Below, piece by piece: positions 35,500-46,870 of a stretch of 64,000 nucleotides of DNA. Position numbers and translations under genes: made by a program. The notes under the pieces were generated by a model, which was given only the letters and a program-made list of their open reading frames with translations, did no database searches and was not told the DNA's origin. How positions within the stretch are numbered: the first letter of the stretch is position 1; the number at the start of each line of letters is the position of its first letter. The DNA comes from Ochotona curzoniae (Eukaryota; Chordata; Mammalia; Lagomorpha; Ochotonidae), in contig NW_024467119.1 of the NCBI RefSeq assembly GCF_017591425.1, forward strand, positions 78,422,894 through 78,486,893, given 5' to 3'.

Positions 35500-35670
35500 T
35501 TAAGGGCTTCTAGCTTGGTGTGGCCAAAGTGCCTTGCAATATAGTTTCTGCCATACAATGCTTGATGGGATGTCTGTATTTTTGTGGTTCCTGCACTAAA
35601 TGTGGAGCTCCTGCAGGTACACTGGACTGCACAACGCAAGCGTTCAGTAAATGTTGGTTAAATGGAGGAT
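35500..35670 (+). mobile_element. possible L2 3'-end fragment
   Basis: 'gtggagctcctgcaggtacactggactgc' then 'aagcgttcagtaaatgttggttaaatgg' recalls the L2 3' end (GGCGCTCAATAAATATTTGTTGAATG). Weak. Confidence 0.35.
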
Positions 35671-35847
35671 TTGGTTATTAGGAATATACCCCTAAGTACA
35701 TTACTGGATGTCAAATCTCTCTTACATGATGTTACCTAGGGACCTGAGATGTCTTTGCTGTAGACCCATCTGCTAATGCCACTTCTGAAATACAGGATAG
35801 TAGTCTGATACACTTAAAAGAGAAAAAAAAATGTTTAAGATGGCATG

Positions 35848-36178
35848 GAAAGGGCCAGGCCTGGTAACCTAGTGGCTGAAGTTCTCCCCTTGCATGTGCC
35901 AGGATCCCATATGGATGCCAGTTCATGTCCCAGCTGCTCCACTTCTTTTCCAGCTCCCTGCTGGTAGCCTGAGAAAGCAGTTGAGCATGACCCAAAGCTT
36001 AGGGACCCTGCACCTACATGGGAGACCCCAGGGAAGCTCCTGGCTCCTGACTTCGGATCTGTCAGCTCCAGTCATTGCAGGCACTTGGGGGGTGAATCAG
36101 CAGATGGGGAAGATCTTGCTCTCTTTTCTTCTCGATGTAAATCTGAATTTCAACAAATGAAAAAAAAAAAGTCTTTCA
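35848..36178 (+). mobile_element. young lagomorph C-type SINE
   Basis: Head 'gggccaggcctggtaacctagtggctgaag', 'gccaggatcccatatggatgcc', 'ccagctccctgctggtagcctgagaaagcag', 'gggaccctgcacctacatgggaga', 'cttggggggtgaatcagcagatgg', then A11 near 36160-36170. Confidence 0.92.
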
Positions 36179-36194
36179 AAGAAAAAGTCCTATG

Positions 36195-36476
36195 AAAAGA
36201 GGCCTTGTGGTGGGTTAGGACAAACTGCCACTTACCCTCCTGGCATCCTATATCAGGCACTGTGCTTCAGAACGCAGTGGAGGATGGTCCGAGTATTTGG
36301 GGCACCCATGTGGCAGACCAGGATAGAGTTCTTGGCGTCTGGCTTTGGACTAGATCAGCCCCGGCTGTTTTAGTCATTTGGGGGAGTGAGTCAACAGAAT
36401 AAAGATGGGTCTCTTTTCCTTTCTCTCTTCTTGCTTTACCTTTTCAAATACATGCGAACATGTATAAGTCTTTTAA
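36195..36476 (+). mobile_element. older lagomorph SINE
   Basis: 'gaggccttgtggtgggttaggaca', 'cctcctggcatcctatatcagg', 'gtggaggatggtccgagtatttggggcacccatgtggcagacc', 'catttgggggagtgagtcaacaga' and the terminal 'ttaccttttcaaata'. Head-to-tail with the SINE at 35848-36178. Confidence 0.75.
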
Positions 36477-37061
36477 TACCTCCTACGTAAAAAACATTTG
36501 TAACATTCTACATCTGCATATGAACATCATACTGGTTCTGTGGACTGCTACATGAGTGAGATTCCATGATTTTTAGTAGCAAGTGGTGGGAGAGGGACTC
36601 ATCAAGAACAAAGTGAAGGACACGGAGCCTTCCACACATGACTCTTAAAAAGCTGCAAAGATGGCGGAAAGAATACACTTGAATGTGTTATTGTATGATT
36701 TGCGATCCTCTAGGTCCTAAGAAGCAAATTAAAGCATACCAGATGGCTCTCAGAAGCCCTGTAACTATAGTTACATGCTTTACAAGGCAGAAGCATCGGA
36801 GTGAATTGCCATTGGATCGCTGAGCTTCTCCAGGATGCAGAAAAGCTCCTCCATACCAAAGAGGATGTGGGACTCTGCGGCAGCCAACCGTTCCAGCTCA
36901 TTTCCTGGCAAGCTTTTTCCCAGGTGTCCATCTCAGATAGCCTGGTTTGGAGCAACTGATCCCCCTGGCAGGCAAATCTCACACAGAGCTGGATTTGAGT
37001 TGGTCTCATTCCCAGCTGCCCCCGACCCTGGATCAGTGTTGGCTCACTGGGATAACTGATA
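36477..37061. other. unique sequence
   Basis: A 132-codon frame at 36710-37108 (-) has no domain signal. Nothing recognised. Confidence 0.4.
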
Positions 37062-37087
37062 CAAGGTCTTTCAAAAGGTTTGTGAAT
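37062..37087 (+). repeat. mariner-like inverted-repeat element, left end
   Basis: 'aaggtctttcaaaaggtttgtgaatg' is a diverged copy of the CTTCAAAAAGTTCATGGAA terminus, cut by the SINE at 37088-37384. Confidence 0.4.
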
Positions 37088-37384
37088 GAGGTGGGCATTT
37101 GGCCTCATGGCAAATGCTTGTAGTGCTTATCAAATGCTCGGGTCTGGGTGCTAGCTCTGCTCCATATCCCTGCTTCCTGCTGCTGTGCAGCCTGGGAGGT
37201 AGTAGGGGATGGTTCAAGTACTTGGGTCCCTGCCACCCACATGGGAAACCTGAATTTCCCAGCTCCTAGCTTGAGCCTGGCCCACCCTCAGTTTTTTGTG
37301 GGCATTTGGGGAGGGCTTTAACAACTGGGCAGTCTCTTTCTTTGTTTCTCTCTGTCTCTCAAATAAATAAATAATTTTTTTTTC
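37088..37384 (+). mobile_element. lagomorph SINE inside mariner-like element
   Basis: 'gtgggcatttggcctcatggcaaat', 'cttcctgctgctgtgcagcctgggaggtagtaggggatggttcaagtacttgggtccctgccacccacatgggaaacc', 'ggcatttggggaggg', ending in 'tctctcaaataaataaataa' plus T9. Confidence 0.85.
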
Positions 37385-37566
37385 AAAATTTCATGGGAAA
37401 CAGAATTGAAAGATATTTATTTCAGTGCAACATTTTCCTAAATATTTTCATATTTAAACTTCTTGGACAGTGAACATTATGAACAAGAAGGTAAATGGGT
37501 TACAAATTGTTTTCACCACATAAATTTATCTTTTCATTACATTTTCCATGATGTGGTTTGAAGCAC
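37385..37566 (+). repeat. mariner-like inverted-repeat element, right part
   Basis: Resumes with 'caaaatttcatgggaaacagaattgaaagatatttatttcagtgcaac', the same internal order as at 57440-57480. It ends near 'cattttccatgatgtggtttgaag', a decayed inverted terminus. Confidence 0.4.
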
Positions 37567-39079
37567 CCTAGCGCAGCAACTGACTAGTAGTGATGAATGA
37601 ATGGCAAGGTTTCTGGCAGCCTGATCTCTTAAGGCTGTGTCCATGGGGCTTGTCGGCACGGCTGGAACCATGGAATTCCAGAATCTCCATCCTCAGATAT
37701 AAGATGGCTCTTCTCTCCCACGCAGAGCTCAGCCCAACTCTGCCCAGATTTCCATTCAGGCTTCATTCCTGAGCTGGGTGCCCATTCCTCTCAGACCACA
37801 GAGGGAACCCTGGGCTTCCCTGTGGCAGGAGAGGCTGCTGTGTGCTTTTCCTGCCTATGAAATCACTGGGGCACCTTCCTTCCTCCACACGCTGTAATGT
37901 CAAGGCCTGTTTCTTCCTCAAAGCCCTGGCTGCTGGTGAAAAGACAGTCAGCCCTACCCAGCCAGCTCTAAGACATGGGTTGTAAGAGGAATTACGAGCC
38001 CACTGATGGCCTGACACAGACTCAGACACAGTCATCGGAGAGAGTTATGGATGCATCTGTAATTGCCATTTTTTTACATCCGTTGGTACATTTTTCTGAT
38101 TCAGTCCTCCCTGCAGCTGACATAAAGCCTGAAGCCCTGGGAGGACTCAACTTTCAATGGAGTTTTTCAGAAAAGACCCTTTGGAGATTACCAGGGGTCA
38201 TTCTCATCAAAATGAAAGGCATTTCTTATTAAGATGGCTTTGCTGACAAATAATTAAGACGGATGACAGGCACATACTTGTCCCTGCTGCCTCATTGGGG
38301 TCCATTTGGACTAAGCCTGTGAAGCGAATGGGCCATGCCTCAGCTCTTTAAAAGCAATTTATAACCTAACTGGGCCTCCTAACTATCTGAGAAGATTTTA
38401 ATCCTAAACCTGTCGCCGCCCATTATTTTCACGGGGTCCTGACAGTTCTGCATTAAAACAGTTTATAAGTAAAAGTTAACAAGGCCTAGAGAGAGTGATT
38501 TATATTGTAGTGCGGAGAAACAGTCAACATTTTTTCCCAGGCCAAAGTTGGCCCCGAGCTCTCCATGGACCAAGGGAGGAAAATCATCTTAGGAAGATGG
38601 ATAGCTCATGCCTTAGGGCAGGTGCTGATGTGTGGGTTTGGCCCCAAGTTCCCAGCATCCAGCGAAGCGCATGAGTATCAGGAACAACCATGGGAGTCTA
38701 CCTCACTTCGTAGGTATTTGGTGGTACAGTCAATAAGAGCTTTTCTCTTGAAATGTTGATGCTTCAGGAATGATCTTTGAGTTGTCAGAACTGACAGTGA
38801 GGTGTCTCAAAGCTCTCCTGCTGGGCACCTATGGATGGCTGAGTCAATGAAGGCAGAAGAGGTATTTGGGGTGCTGAAAAATATTACCCTTCAGGGCGGG
38901 TGCAGCGATGGAAGGCTTATTCTTTTTAAGCCAGACTCTGCTTCCCCAGGACATAGATTAAGGTGCCTTCTGAGCAGGAGCTGTCATTGCTGGAGAAGAA
39001 TGTCCCAGCTGTGTTCCCTTGTGCAGACCACCATCATGAAATTGCACAGAGCAGGTGGTAGACGTGACGGGCATCATCT
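37567..39079. other. unique sequence including a conserved-element-like block (38040-38540)
   Basis: No repeats recognised. Within it, 38040-38540 is compositionally balanced and rich in homeodomain/TALE-like sites such as 'ataattaag' and 'gatgacaggca' near 38250-38270, then 'acctgtcgccgcccattattttcacgg' at about 38408-38434. Such blocks are often ancient enhancers; conservation cannot be tested here. Confidence 0.35.
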
Positions 39080-39390
39080 TTCACCATTTTGGAGGCTGAG
39101 CAGTCCAAGATTAAAGTGTTGGCAGGGTATGTTCTTCTGGGCCTCTCCTGCTTGTAGGTGGCCCCATTTTTTGTGTGTTCATGTGGTCCTCCCTCTGTGG
39201 GTACACACATCTTAGTGTCCCCTTCTTAGGAGAACACCAGTCCCATCAAATCCCACCCAATGACCTGGCTTTTACCGAATCACCTTGTTGATGGCTCTGA
39301 CTCCCATCAGCGTGGCCACAGTCTGAAGTGGTGGGTGCTGGGGCTTCAACAGGTATGTACTGCGGAAATACAGTTCAGCCAGGGCATCAG
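39080..39390 (-). mobile_element. MLT1-type MaLR LTR
   Basis: Plus-strand text 'ggaggctgagcagtccaagattaaagtgttggcaggg', 'gttcatgtggtcctccctctgtggg', 'cttcttaggagaacaccagtcccatcaaatcccacccaatgacctggct' and 'ggtgctggggcttcaaca' is the reverse complement of MLT1 in order over about 300 bp. Confidence 0.8.
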
Positions 39391-41879
39391 TCAGCCACAG
39401 AGATACTCCACATTAAAAAAAGCAACAATAAAAAGCACCACAGAGTGAGAGCAGCACTGGGCCAGCAATCACTTATTGGTAGCTCATCTTGAGGACTAAT
39501 GGTTCCCACACCAAATGAAATAGAAGCATCACCTTGGAAAGTGAGTATCTGCTGTAGAACTTACAGCTCAGCACAACAAAGTCCTCTCAAGGCCATCCAC
39601 TCGTGTTGCTTGGCTACAGCCTTGGCCAGACCTTTCTGTCTCTCTCAAGGGGAGGGGAATCTATCCCTTTCTCGTGATAGTCAAGTCTCTCATGAAGACA
39701 GCATCGTGTCTTAGCCACAATTGTGTTCCATATTTGGTACCCAACTTTCTAAATGGGAGCAGAAACTAATTTAGGGGGCTCCATGTGGAGCTGGTATGGA
39801 AGGTATTTCTCCCTCCATTATTTCAAGTTATTATGAGCCATGCTGATCAGAGCTGTTCCCAAGATAAGCAGGCCACAATATTTTCACTGTCACCATGATC
39901 ACAGACTAAGATAAGAGGCCAACGTGCTATTTTTACTCCCTCCCTCCCTCCCTTTTTTTTTTTTTGTTTCACTCTGTGTGTTAAATACAAGGTGAACGAG
40001 GGTAAAACAACTGCTCCAGCCCCTACAGCCTTCTACAGATACTGCACCCCTTTTCTCTGGCCAAGTTGGCCATGAAACACGTGAACACACAGATATGATG
40101 GAGATGGCCCAGTGCTAAAGAGATGGCTCTTAATTGTGCTTGCAGCCCAGAGCAGAAAGCATGCCCATTCGAGGTACTTGTTGTATCATTTTTAAATCAA
40201 GGCCATCTATTTCTCAGTGGCAAACGTGAAATGTTTTTAAAGGCCAGACTTAGCATAAAAATCTATTGGTTGCCATGGATACCACTTTACCACACAGGAC
40301 TGCACTCTGTGTTCAACTGTGTGATTTTCTCTATTCAAAGGTTCGGCATTGTCAAAAAAAACAAATTACTTTTTCTGTTGTTTATCTCAAAGTTCATTAT
40401 GGGGAAGGCAATAAATAAGGAGATATTCATGTATGGAGAGGAGCAGCATGGGGAGTCACTTGGGCACGATGCCTTAGAAATCTGTATTTCATGATAATTA
40501 TAGCCAAATTGGCTATTGTTAGGAAATAAAATGCATTTTGATCTTTTTTGTGTGTGTGTGTGAATATAAAGTAAAGCAGGTACTTGGAAGTCGGCTCCCA
40601 ACAAAATTACATGGTAATAAGGCTTTTCACACCTACACAGCACTTAGTAACCAAGCTCTGGAAGAGTGAGACGGAGCCCTGATAGGTTTGAAACTTGGGA
40701 CTTGAGACTCCAGGCTTTCCTCTTTAGGAGAGAAAATGTGGGTTCAGGACCTCATGCTCACTGAATTATTCATGCCAGCTTTCCATCACGTAGCTGTAAC
40801 GTTGAGATTGTTAGACTGCTATTACTAAGCGCATGGGGTCCACCCCGTTCCAACACAGCCAGGAAACCTAACAGGCAGGCCTCTGCTAATTACCTGGCAT
40901 ATTTGCCACAGGGGACTCCCTCCAGTTCCCGCCTCTTACCCTCCCTCCTACTTCCACTCCCCTCCCCCCAAAAGGGAGGCAGGGAGCTGGGAGGAACCCA
41001 ACAAGGAATTTGCAAAAGTAGCTGGAGGAAGTTTCTCACCCAACTGGAGGATGTTCAGAGACAGCCTTGATTTCAGCCAGTTTCTATTGGCTGACCCCGT
41101 ATTTTGCTCTAACTTTTGTGAATCTAGCAGCACAAACCTGGGCCTTATTTAAAATGCTCTTCCTTCACCTCCCAAGAGCTTGTTAAACGCCTTGATTCGG
41201 GTGATTTGCATGACAGTGAATTAAAGGGGAGACCTTTACCAAGGCACCTGTTTTGGAACACGCTTGCAATGTGGGATGCCTCTAATAATAGCCTGGAGGG
41301 GAATGGAATTCTCTTTTGGGTTCACTGTGGAGAAGCACACTGATGCCTACAAATATACAAGGAGCAACTTGTCACCACCATTATGCCCAGAGCTGTTGAA
41401 CTGTGGAGTAAGTCAAATGACAAGCGATGGGGCAAAACTCAACTTGCAGGATGCACTGACAATTGACTTCAGGGTTGTAAGCATTAAAAAAAAGGGGGGG
41501 GGGGGGGCAGATCTAAATGAAAACGCCTAAGGAAAGTGCAAGGGGCAATGGCCCTGGAGTCTGCCCTGCACCAGAGAAACTCCAAGGCTGGGAACCAGCA
41601 GAGGCAGCCGTGCAGGAAACTCAGTGACGGTGGAGATGGAATCTGTGTCCTTTGCAGATAAACCCCAGCGCCTTGACATTGTTCAAGATTCAGATTTAAA
41701 GGGAGAAGGTCCTTTCCCTTGGGTTTTGTGTTTACTTGGTGGTAAGTGCGTGACTGGGACACATGGAGCATGGCTGGAAGCTGCAAGTCCCATCTCCAAG
41801 TGTAGTGAAGAACCTCGGAGTTTTCTGCTTTTGTGAGTTCTACCTTGACTGCTTGGCTGAGGAGCTGTGTGAACTTCAG
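39391..41879. other. unique sequence with homopolymer and conserved-element-like blocks
   Basis: Holds (CCCT)n plus T-run at 39938-39965, a short GT run near 40552-40562, and A8 followed by G14 at 41486-41507. 40860-41260 looks like a possible non-coding regulatory block, with 'ctaattacctggcatatttgccac' and an octamer-containing 'gtgatttgcatgacagtgaa' near 41202-41221. A 185-codon frame (41484-42041, -) is judged fortuitous. Confidence 0.35.
41486..41507. repeat. A8G14 homopolymer junction
   Basis: Eight A followed by fourteen G (41494-41507). Prone to slippage and G-quadruplex formation in principle; length is uncertain in most sequencing. Confidence 0.9.
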
Positions 41880-42330
41880 GCCTGACAGTCTACCGTGACA
41901 CCTGACAGAGCACTCCTCAGGAAGGAGACCCCTGGTGTGTTTGTAAGAGTTTCTCACTATGCTATAGCCCATCAGTTTGTACTTTTTGAAAGTTACTTGC
42001 TTCAAGCCCACCAATAGAAGTCTGCCAATAGAAGCCTGCAAACTTGCTCTTTTTGAAAGTTAACTGATAAGCTGACCAATGATGACTGTGGAATTGTGTG
42101 GAACTAGCCTGAAGTGTATAAAAACCCTACGCTGTCCAACCTCAGCCCTTTTTTCCCCATTGTTTGCTGCTGATGCTGCTTCAGCTGCTGCTGCTCCCCA
42201 AGTCCTGCTGGGTTGGGGTGATGGTTGGAAGCCTACCCTGAATAAACTGCCCTTATGCGTTTGCATCAGCTTCAGACTCCTGATGATTTTCTGGGGACCT
42301 CTAAATCTGGGTGCGACATAGCAAGGTGTG
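41880..42330 (+). mobile_element. probable solo ERV (ERV1-like) LTR
   Basis: Promoter-to-poly(A) order of a retroviral LTR: CCAAT at 42076-42080, TATAAAAA at 42117-42124, a GCTGCT-rich R region (42164-42195) and AATAAA at 42241-42246 followed by U5-like sequence to 'gggtgcgaca' near 42320. The motif 'ctttttgaaagtta' occurs twice upstream (about 41980 and 42049), suggesting a short U3 duplication. No gag/pol/env sequence follows, so it is read as a solo LTR. Outer boundaries are approximate and no target duplication was seen. Confidence 0.65.
42117..42124 (+). promoter_or_regulatory. TATA box of the LTR
   Basis: TATAAAAA, 37 bases downstream of CCAAT and about 120 bases upstream of AATAAA; classic LTR promoter spacing. 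Confidence 0.6.
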
Positions 42331-42604
42331 GTCGCCCACAGTTCTCTCTGGTGGAATAGCAGACAAATTGATGGATACACACACACACAGACTTGGTCCT
42401 GAAGACACAATACGGGTCCCTGTATCATCCATTCTCATTCCTGCTGGGTGGAAGTAGCCAAGCTTGGGGAAATTGTAGCCTGGATTACTTGCATGACTTC
42501 GTGGAGCAAAACCTGTCTACTGGCTCTGAGTTATGAAAGTTCCACACCCTTCCTCCTCCTTCCTTCCTTCCCCCCTCCCTCTCTGCCACGCATCCTTCCT
42601 TTCT

Positions 42605-42720
42605 TTCAAATGTATGTATTTATTTGAAATTCAAAGTTACCCAAACAAAGGGAGAGAGGAAGAGGGGGAGGGGGAGAGAGAGATCTTTCCTTCTTGGTTA
42701 AGATCCCTGAAGGTCCCTTT
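42605..42720 (-). mobile_element. lagomorph SINE, 3' fragment
   Basis: Only the tail half remains: 'tgtatttatttgaaattcaaagttac', a purine-rich 'gggagagaggaagagggggaggggg', then 'gagatctttccttc'. The rest is lost or too diverged. Confidence 0.55.
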
Positions 42721-44364
42721 GTTGTAGCCACTAGGCCTTCACTTTCACTAGTGCCAGAGGTGGGGAGAGAGGCATCCCCATCCTCTCCTACAGCATCCCC
42801 CGGGGTGACTTTCACCAGAAGATGAAGAACAGATGCTCACTCCAATAGTTATTCCTTGGCAACTTGTGTCTCATCGTCCCGCACAAGCCACGTTCACAGT
42901 ACATGTCACAGCTGCTGCCCGCAGACTAGACTGCATGGTTCCAACTTCGTAGTCGGTCAGTATCTTTGGCTTTGCCCCAAGTGGGCTCTCTGCACTTCCT
43001 GAAATGCCATTCATACACTCCCTCACAGAAGGGACTGGAGGATTCAGCCACAATGAAACGACCTCAGGTTTCACGCCTGGGATTTTGTCTCTGTAATGAC
43101 CATTTGAGATGCAATTGAATCTCTGCCGTGGATGAACTCCTGCCCAGCCTCAGCCAGCACCATTTCACCCTAACCATGCCCAAGGAAAAGGCATTGCCAG
43201 GGAAGCAGAGAGCTCATTAGTCTGAGGACTGAGTGTTCAGTACACTCAGGGAGTCCTGATTCATATTTGGTGATTTGTTTTCAATCCATCGGCAAGTGCT
43301 TATCGATTGCTTACAACATGCTTATCACGGCTTTCCTTTTGAGTAGAGCAGAGCATTGTTTTCAACATGACGTTGTTGTTAGGACTTACTAAGAAAAAGC
43401 TACTGAATTTATTTTTTAGAATGCACACACATGGCTACTTGAAATCTTATTAAATTGTTTATGATACCTTTCCAGTCATATGCTGGAGTACAATAGAAAA
43501 ATGGAATTCATTTAATATTTCATTTTGGAGTAAGCATTTTCTGAAATGTGCTTATTTCGGTAGTGAACTCTCTTCTCCCCCTTTCCTTAATGTACTTGTA
43601 TCCCACTCTTGGCCTGACCTTTGTCTCCATTCCGGCATCAAGTTTACTTGAGACCTTTTATCACTAACTCTGCAGGCTGCTGAACCAGTTCATGGATTCT
43701 GGTTTCAAACAGATTCACGAGCCTCTCTCTTCTCATCCATCTCTTGCTCTGCAAATCATTCAATGTGGTCTTTCATGCATCACTCAAGTATCTAGTCCCA
43801 ATCAGCCAAGCTCCGATTACTATTACATACAAACCTGGGCATGAAGAAGAAAGCAGAAGAGGAAAACAGAAGCAGGTGCAGTAGGTGAGAGAGCAAACAG
43901 GGAGAATTAAGCCAGACCTGGCACCTGGGCTTTGTCCATTTGTCCAGGTCCCTGGCAATCGGAGGTCCCTGCCATCAGTGGTTGGGAAGCCAGTTGGTGC
44001 TCTCTGCAGCCTATAGTGCACAAGTTGCAGTGACAGGAGAGGGGGAATGGAAGTCGTATGGTCTGCTTTTGCCCACACCCCCTCAGTGGGCTCAGTACCA
44101 TGTGGATAGCAGAGACAGCAGAATATTTGTGGAATTGTACCACGGCTCAGGCTCCCGTGCTCCTGCCATCAGTTCAGAAGACACAGCATATCAAAGAGGT
44201 AGCCCGGGAGGTGGGGAAGGGCCATGAGAGCAAAGAGGTAACTGGCCCATAGAGATGCAGCGACATCTTCACTTTCTCATAGTGTAAGAATGGCTCAGGG
44301 TAATGACAACAGGTGCTGCTAAAAGTGGATGATTTGAGAAACAGAGAAATAAACCTATTTTTGA
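42721..44364. other. unique sequence, no gene recognised
   Basis: No repeat recognised. Several overlapping frames of 78-101 codons at 43773-44252 on both strands, none with a family signal. Confidence 0.4.
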
Positions 44365-44694
44365 GAGGTGTGGTGGTGACCACAGGAAAATTTGGGGGTT
44401 AAGCTGCCACCTGTGGCAGCAACCCATATGGGTACCAGTTCTTGTCTTGGATGCTCTATTCTGACCCAGCTCTCTGTTATGGCCTGGGAAAGCAATAGGG
44501 GATGGTCCCTACCAGCCTGCACCCACATGGAACACCTGGAAGAAACTCCTGACTCCTGGCTTAACATAGGCTCAACTTCTGCCATTGAGGCCAGTTGGGT
44601 ACTGAACCAGCAGATGGAAGATCTTTCTCTATTGTCTTCCCTTCTCTCTCTAGAATTCTGTATTTCAAACAAAAAATAAAATGAATCTTAAGAA
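44365..44694 (+). mobile_element. lagomorph SINE
   Basis: 'gaggtgtggtggtgaccacagg', 'gcagcaacccatatgggtaccagttcttgtc', 'gacccagctctctgttatggcctgggaaagcaataggggatgg', 'gcacccacatggaacacctggaagaaactcctgactcc', tail 'ctgtatttcaaacaaaaaataaa'. Partner of a tail-to-tail pair with 44771-45071. Confidence 0.88.
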
Positions 44695-44770
44695 AAGGAA
44701 AATCCAACCATCTTGTCATGATAGTTTGAATAATTTTTACCAAGAAGAGTAACAAGGAGTACTATTTTTT

Positions 44771-45071
44771 AGAATTTTTTTTTAATTTATGCATGTGAAA
44801 GGCAAAGTGACAGAGAAACAGAGAGAAAGACTTAGACAGAGATCTTTCATCTGCTGGTTAATTCTCCAAATGGCTGCAACGGCCAAGGTTGGCATGTCAC
44901 ATGGGGGCAGATTCAAGTGCTTGGTTCATCACCCACTGATTCCTAGGTGAATTAACAAGGAGCTGGGTCAGAAGCAGAGAGGTTAGGACACCACCTCAAT
45001 TTTCAAGCCACTCTGCTAGGTGATCCTGATATTCCAAGCAGCAACCCACTGTGCTCTAACACCTGTCCCTG
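44771..45071 (-). mobile_element. lagomorph SINE
   Basis: Reverse copy: 'tttaatttatgcatgtgaaaggcaaagtgacag', 'agatctttcatctgctggttaattctcc', 'ggctgcaacggccaag', 'aacaaggagctgggtcagaagcag', ending 'acccactgtgctctaacacctgtccc'. Confidence 0.82.
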
Positions 45072-45382
45072 GCCATGTTTATATCAATGTAGACCTTGAA
45101 TAGAAGCAGCAGGCCACAGGATAGTTCATTGCCAAAGGCCCTTGGACTCAGAAGAGGTAACCAGAAGTTTATGATGGCATCTCTCAAGGGACCATACCTA
45201 ATGTTGGAAGGAACTGTGCCCATACTTCAATGAAACTGGATTCCAAAGTGTGGGATCGGAGGGGACACAGATTGTTTCTGAGCCCTGTGTCAAGAATGCA
45301 GGGCTCTTGTTTAGGGACAAGAACTCCAAGATCAACCAAAAACAGCAGCAGAAAAGGCACAAAACAGGATCTGAGGTCCTTC
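45072..45382. other. unique sequence between SINEs
   Basis: Nothing recognised. Confidence 0.4.
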
Positions 45383-45710
45383 GCAGAGTCTGGCATTGTG
45401 GCTTAGTGGGTGAAGCCATGGCCTGCAACCCTGGATATACTCTACAACTTTATGAATGCTGATTTGAGTATTGGCTGCTCTGCCTTGGATCCAGCTCTCT
45501 ACTGATATACCTCGGGTAGGTAGTAGAAGATGGCCCAAGTACTTGGGCCCTGCCACCCATGTGGGAGACTAGATGGAGTTACAGGCTACTGCCTTTGACC
45601 CAGCCCAGCCTAGGTTACTATGGCCATCTGGGAAGTATACCAGCAGGTAGAAGATTTCTTTCTCTCCCTCTTCCCTCTGTCTTTCTAATAAACAAAAAAT
45701 ACAACTTTTC
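45383..45710 (+). mobile_element. lagomorph SINE
   Basis: Head 'gcagagtctggcattgtggcttagtgggtgaagcc', 'ggatccagctctctactgatatacctcgggtaggtagtagaagatggcccaagtacttgggccctgccacccatgtgggaga', tail 'ctgtctttctaataaacaaaaaat'. Confidence 0.88.
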
Positions 45711-45713
45711 TTA

Positions 45714-45998
45714 ATTGAAAAGGCGGATTTACATAAAGAAGGAGAGACAGAAAGATCCTCTATCTGCTAGTCATTCCCCATGTGGTTGCAATGTCCAGAG
45801 CTGACCCAACCCAAAGCAGGAGCCAGGAATCTCCTCTAGGTCTCCCAGGAGGGTACAGGGCCACATCTCTGAGCCATCCTCCACTGCCCTCCCAGGCCAC
45901 AAACAGAGCTGGATCCAAAGTGGAGCAGCCAGGACATGACCTGGTACCCACATGGGATATGGCATGTGAAAGCCAATTAAGTTTATTGTGCCAGGCCC
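45714..45998 (-). mobile_element. lagomorph C-type SINE
   Basis: Reverse copy: 'attgaaaaggcggatttacataaagaaggagagacag', 'ggtctcccaggagggtacaggg', 'aggccacaaacagagctggatcc', head 'ggtacccacatgggatatggc' and 'ttgtgccaggccc'. It starts only about 4 bases from the tail of 45383-45710, so the two form a tail-to-tail inverted pair. Confidence 0.88.
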
Positions 45999-46779
45999 AA
46001 GTAAATAAAGAGAAAGAAATTCCTTTCACTTAAGTATCTGAAATGAAAGGTATTACTTAGACTAAACCAACTGAAGTGGAGTATGAGTCAAGTTCAAAGC
46101 GGGCCCAACAGAATGAAGAACATCACCTGCAGAAGTCAATGTGGAGAAGTTGACTAAGTATTGACTGCATGAGACAGAATGTGGCAAAATGTGAAGAATG
46201 TGGCAGTGCGAGAAGGGACAAAGAGTAACACTGGGACAGAAACTGGCCGTTTAGTGTCTACCTTAGGGACAGAAATATTAACCCCCTTACTGATGACAAT
46301 TGAGGCTGGGAGGCCTTCCTTTCAGAAGTTGCCAAGTTTGCCATAATTCCAGAAAAATCTCCTTCCTGGCAGTTCTGCCTGTTCTCTCCTTGGTCCCCTA
46401 TGCTTCCCTTCCTCTTCCTTTTGCTCCTCCTCCTTTCAGAGAGGAAAGAAGCAGAATCCCTTGGCAGCCCTAGGAAAAAACTTGCAGCCACAATAGGCAC
46501 CTGATAAAATAGGCAGCTGACCCATCTGGGCCTCCACGGATAAGGACCTGAGGTCTGCAAGTGGCATGGAGCCACATAGGTCTCTCAGGTGCTCCCCAAA
46601 TAGCAGGATCACCTAGACAGACTCCTCCCCTGGCTCAGCTCTCTTCTCACAGGGGAGGTTATGGCCTCGGATTGCTTACTCCACTTCTGTCTGCTCTGGA
46701 TCCTACTGTTGACCAAGAGGGCTTGGTTCTCCCAGGTGGCCGTGTCTGAGCCTCTCATCAAATCAACACTTAACACTGA
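45999..46779. other. unique sequence
   Basis: No clear repeat or gene. Confidence 0.4.
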
Positions 46780-46870
46780 CTCAATTATTTTAATTGAAGA
46801 GATGAGGCAACTCTCTCAGTCGGTCCACAGAGGAGTCACCAAGCTGACAGGACTGAGGTTCGTGGTGGGT
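46780..46870 (-). mobile_element. MIR SINE fragment
   Basis: 'caattattttaattgaagagatgaggcaactctctcagtc' and 'cacagaggagtcaccaagctgacaggactgaggttcg' read as reverse MIR (ATTTTACAGATGAGGAAACTGAGGC ... GTCACACAGCTAGTAAG). Confidence 0.55.

Noticed and set aside
39080..39215. Possible end of a coding exon in the 137-codon frame 38802-39215
   Set aside because: The second half lies in a MaLR LTR, so the frame is not a gene.
41484..42041. 185-codon minus-strand open frame
   Set aside because: It starts inside a probable LTR, runs through unique DNA and ends at a G14/A8 homopolymer; composition and peptide show no domain. Chance frame.
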